A stretch of 13,832 nt of DNA. Origin: Pseudomonadota bacterium. GTDB taxonomy: Bacteria > Myxococcota > Polyangia > Polyangiales > Polyangiaceae. Under the pieces are notes generated by a model. That model did no database searches and was not told where the DNA came from. It saw only the letters and a list, made by a program, of their open reading frames with translations. Positions 12,581 through 13,832 of the stretch are shown piece after piece. Location of the stretch: contig JAEZYO010000747.1 of NCBI GenBank assembly GCA_023419055.1, positions 1 through 13,832 of the forward strand, given 5' to 3'. A program made the translations under genes and the position numbers. Positions within the stretch are counted from its first letter, which is position 1, and each line of letters begins with the position of its first letter.

Positions 12581-12586
12581 CTCCTC
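12581..12586 (-). promoter_or_regulatory. Ribosome binding site GAGGAG selecting the TTG start of subunit A
   Basis: The minus strand reads GAGGAG, seven bases before the TTG at 12573. It is the best Shine-Dalgarno match in this leader and decides between the two in-frame TTG codons (12654 and 12573). The upstream one has only an AAAGGG-like sequence before it. Confidence 0.6.
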
Positions 12587-12697
12587 GGCTGTCCCACAAT
12601 CAAGTTGCGTGCCCGCGTGGGTCCGTGCGCAGTCGCGAAAGGTTGCCGAAGCAAGGCGCCCTTTTATCGGCCCGGCAGGAAAACTCAGCCCAGAGTA

Positions 12698-12720
12698 GGT
12701 GCCGCGGCGACAGCGGCGCC
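12698..12720. repeat. Imperfect GC-rich inverted repeat in the NRPS leader
   Basis: GGTGCCGC (12698-12705) and GCGGCGCC (12713-12720) are complementary except at one position, with a 7-base loop. It could be a small stem-loop in the leader transcript or an operator. Chance is possible at this GC content. Confidence 0.25.
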
Positions 12721-12753
12721 GTGGAATCTCTCAGGTCAAAACGCTACGCGTAA

Positions 12754-12784
12754 CCAGCCCGACACGAGCGCGGAGAAGGGCTGG
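12754..12784 (-). terminator. Possible weak terminator hairpin after the CpsD-like gene
   Basis: Seven-base perfect arms, CCAGCCC and GGGCTGG on the minus strand, enclose a 17-base loop and begin six bases after the TGA of the CpsD-like gene. No T-run follows, so it is not a classical intrinsic terminator. It may attenuate read-through into the NRPS operon or have no function. Confidence 0.3.
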
Positions 12785-12790
12785 GGAATT

Positions 12791-13816
12791 TCAGGCAGCG
12801 CTCTCGATCACGGTGGCGAAGCGCTTCTGGGTGAAGAGCGCCGAGAGCCGCTCCTCCGAGAGCGTGGCGCCCTGCTTCCTCACCACCACTACACCCTCGA
12901 GGCTTCGATCGAGGGCGCGGCAATCCGAGGCCTCGTCGAGCGAGGGGCCGTCGATCACGATGAAGCCGTAGTGGCGCTCGAGCTCGCGCAGGGCAGACAC
13001 GAACTCGTCGCCGAGGATGGCCCCTGGTGTCCGCACCGCGCCCTCGGCGCAGACGTCGAGCCACTGCGTGCACCGGATCACCTTCCAGCCACCGTACAGG
13101 CGGGACTCGGTATACGCCTGGAGCTGTCGGGTGAAGCCGTAGGCGTTGGGCACGCGCAGGCGCATCCAGCGCTGGATCGCCGGGCGCGTGAAGTTCCCCT
13201 CGAGGAGCAACACGCGCCGGTGCGCGAACTCCGCGAGCGCGAGCGCGAGCTCGGCAGCGGTACGCGACTTGTCGGCGGACGCGTCCGCCGCCGAGGTGAC
13301 CGCGACGACGAAAGAGCGCTCGTTCGCGAGCGGATAGATGGCGTGCGCCATCTCGCGCAGCCGCTCTACCTGGAGCGCAGAGTCGGGGTGCCAGCCCACC
13401 GGCACGTCGTACGGCGTGACCAGCGCGCCTTGAGCGACCAGATCGGAGTACGCGACGATGTCGCGCTCGCCTCCGCGCGGCTCTTCTCGGTAGCGAGGGG
13501 AGGCCGGCGTCGCGACGATCTCGAGCGGCACGGTGTCGCGGGTCGAGAGGTTCTCTACGCTGCCCATCATCAACGTGCGGCGGACCTCCGGTCCTCTTCC
13601 GGAAGACTCCGGCCTCGGGCCGCGCCTCGAAGATTCGACCTCCTGCCTTCGCCGGGACGACTCTGCGCGCGCGTCGGCGACGTCCACGATCTTGGCCGCG
13701 CGAATCGCCGGCAGGATCACCTCCGGCGTGTGGCTGCGCCGCGGGCCGGCAGGAACCTCGCGGCGAGCGGGGGCCTGCTCGAAGAGCACGGACGTCGCGC
13801 GGGGACGGCGCGGCAC
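12791..13816 (-). CDS. CpsD/CapB-like (BY-kinase fold) ATPase with degenerate Walker motifs
   Basis: A 341-residue soluble P-loop protein of the CpsD/CapB/ParA type, which normally regulates export and length of capsule or exopolysaccharide. Signature order is kept: a P-loop region (VTSAADASADKSRTAAELA, 173-191), a Walker A' position (VLLLEGNFTRP, 202-212) and a Walker B (FIVIDGPS, 285-292). The motifs are eroded. The usual GEGKS is SADKS (180-184), keeping only Lys183 and Ser184. The Walker A' aspartates are Glu206 and Asn208. The C-terminus ends without the Tyr cluster that such kinases autophosphorylate. No transmembrane segment is seen, so a separate Wzz-like partner would be needed. The N-terminal 80 residues are Arg/Pro/Ser-rich. 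The GTG at 13816 has GGAG nine bases upstream, and high third-position GC supports coding from there. The frame remains open to the window edge, so the true start may lie outside; ATGs at 13570 and 13567 are alternatives. Probably a pseudo-kinase or regulator. Confidence 0.7.
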   Translation of the reverse strand: MPRRPRATSVLFEQAPARREVPAGPRRSHTPEVILPAIRAAKIVDVADARAESSRRRQEVESSRRGPRPESSGRGPEVRRTLMMGSVENLSTRDTVPLEIVATPASPRYREEPRGGERDIVAYSDLVAQGALVTPYDVPVGWHPDSALQVERLREMAHAIYPLANERSFVVAVTSAADASADKSRTAAELALALAEFAHRRVLLLEGNFTRPAIQRWMRLRVPNAYGFTRQLQAYTESRLYGGWKVIRCTQWLDVCAEGAVRTPGAILGDEFVSALRELERHYGFIVIDGPSLDEASDCRALDRSLEGVVVVRKQGATLSEERLSALFTQKRFATVIESAA

Positions 13817-13832
13817 GACGCGAGGCTCCGGC

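Larger units (their letters stand above)
12574..12790 (-). promoter_or_regulatory. Leader region between the CpsD-like gene and the NRPS operon
   Basis: 217 bases, the only sizeable gap in the minus-strand block, and the natural place for an NRPS promoter. It is slightly richer in A+T than the genes. Candidate elements on the minus strand are TTTTGACC near 12740 and GATAAAAG near 12665, but they are not spaced as a standard promoter pair. Two hairpins sit in its upstream half. I cannot name a sigma factor or regulator. Confidence 0.4.

Noticed and set aside
12640..12750. Sigma70- or sigma54-type promoter in the NRPS leader
   Set aside because: TTTTGACC and GATAAAAG resemble -35 and -10 elements but are far from 17 bp apart, and no GG-N10-GC sigma54 pattern fits cleanly. 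Only the region, not a promoter, is annotated.

Overview
This window looks like part of a secondary-metabolite locus from a high-GC bacterium, most plausibly a myxobacterium (Myxococcota). The evidence is uniformly high GC with strongly GC-biased third codon positions, alternative starts (GTG, TTG), a TubC-type docking domain, and a CpsD/CapB-like ATPase beside NRPS genes. The assignment is inference; no rRNA or marker gene is present.

Layout, left to right. Bases 1-419 hold no convincing gene apart from a weak candidate start running off the left edge on the minus strand. A plus-strand gene at 420-1034 encodes a small six-helix UreH/NiCoT-like membrane protein. It converges, with a 6-bp gap, on a long minus-strand block. 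Read in transcription order (right to left), that block contains: (i) a CpsD/CapB-type P-loop protein with a degraded nucleotide site (13816-12791), whose frame stays open to the window edge; (ii) a 217-bp gap with weak hairpins; (iii) NRPS subunit A, C-A-T (12573-9361, TTG start); (iv) NRPS subunit B, docking-C-A-T-TE (9364-5108); (v) NRPS subunit C, C*-A-T-TE (5099-1041). The three NRPS genes are tightly coupled: a GTGA start/stop overlap between A and B, then 8 nt between B and C with the ribosome binding site of C lying across the stop codon of B.

How they may work together. Subunit A probably hands its intermediate to B through the N-terminal TubC-like docking domain of B, and the thioesterase of B could release the product. 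Subunit C is a tandem paralogue of B with intact adenylation, carrier and thioesterase motifs. However, the HHxxxDG active site of its condensation domain is replaced by TRVVLDE, and it has no docking domain, so it cannot be an ordinary elongation module. My hand-read ten-residue specificity codes of all three adenylation domains (DILQLGCIWK, DMIQLGVVYK, DILQMGLVWK) resemble the textbook glycine code. The most unusual feature is therefore a compact Gly-type three-subunit line with two consecutive release domains and a catalytically defective condensation domain, next to a degenerate polysaccharide-type ATPase. No tailoring enzyme, MbtH protein, phosphopantetheinyl transferase, exporter, RNA gene, CRISPR array or transposon was seen in the window.
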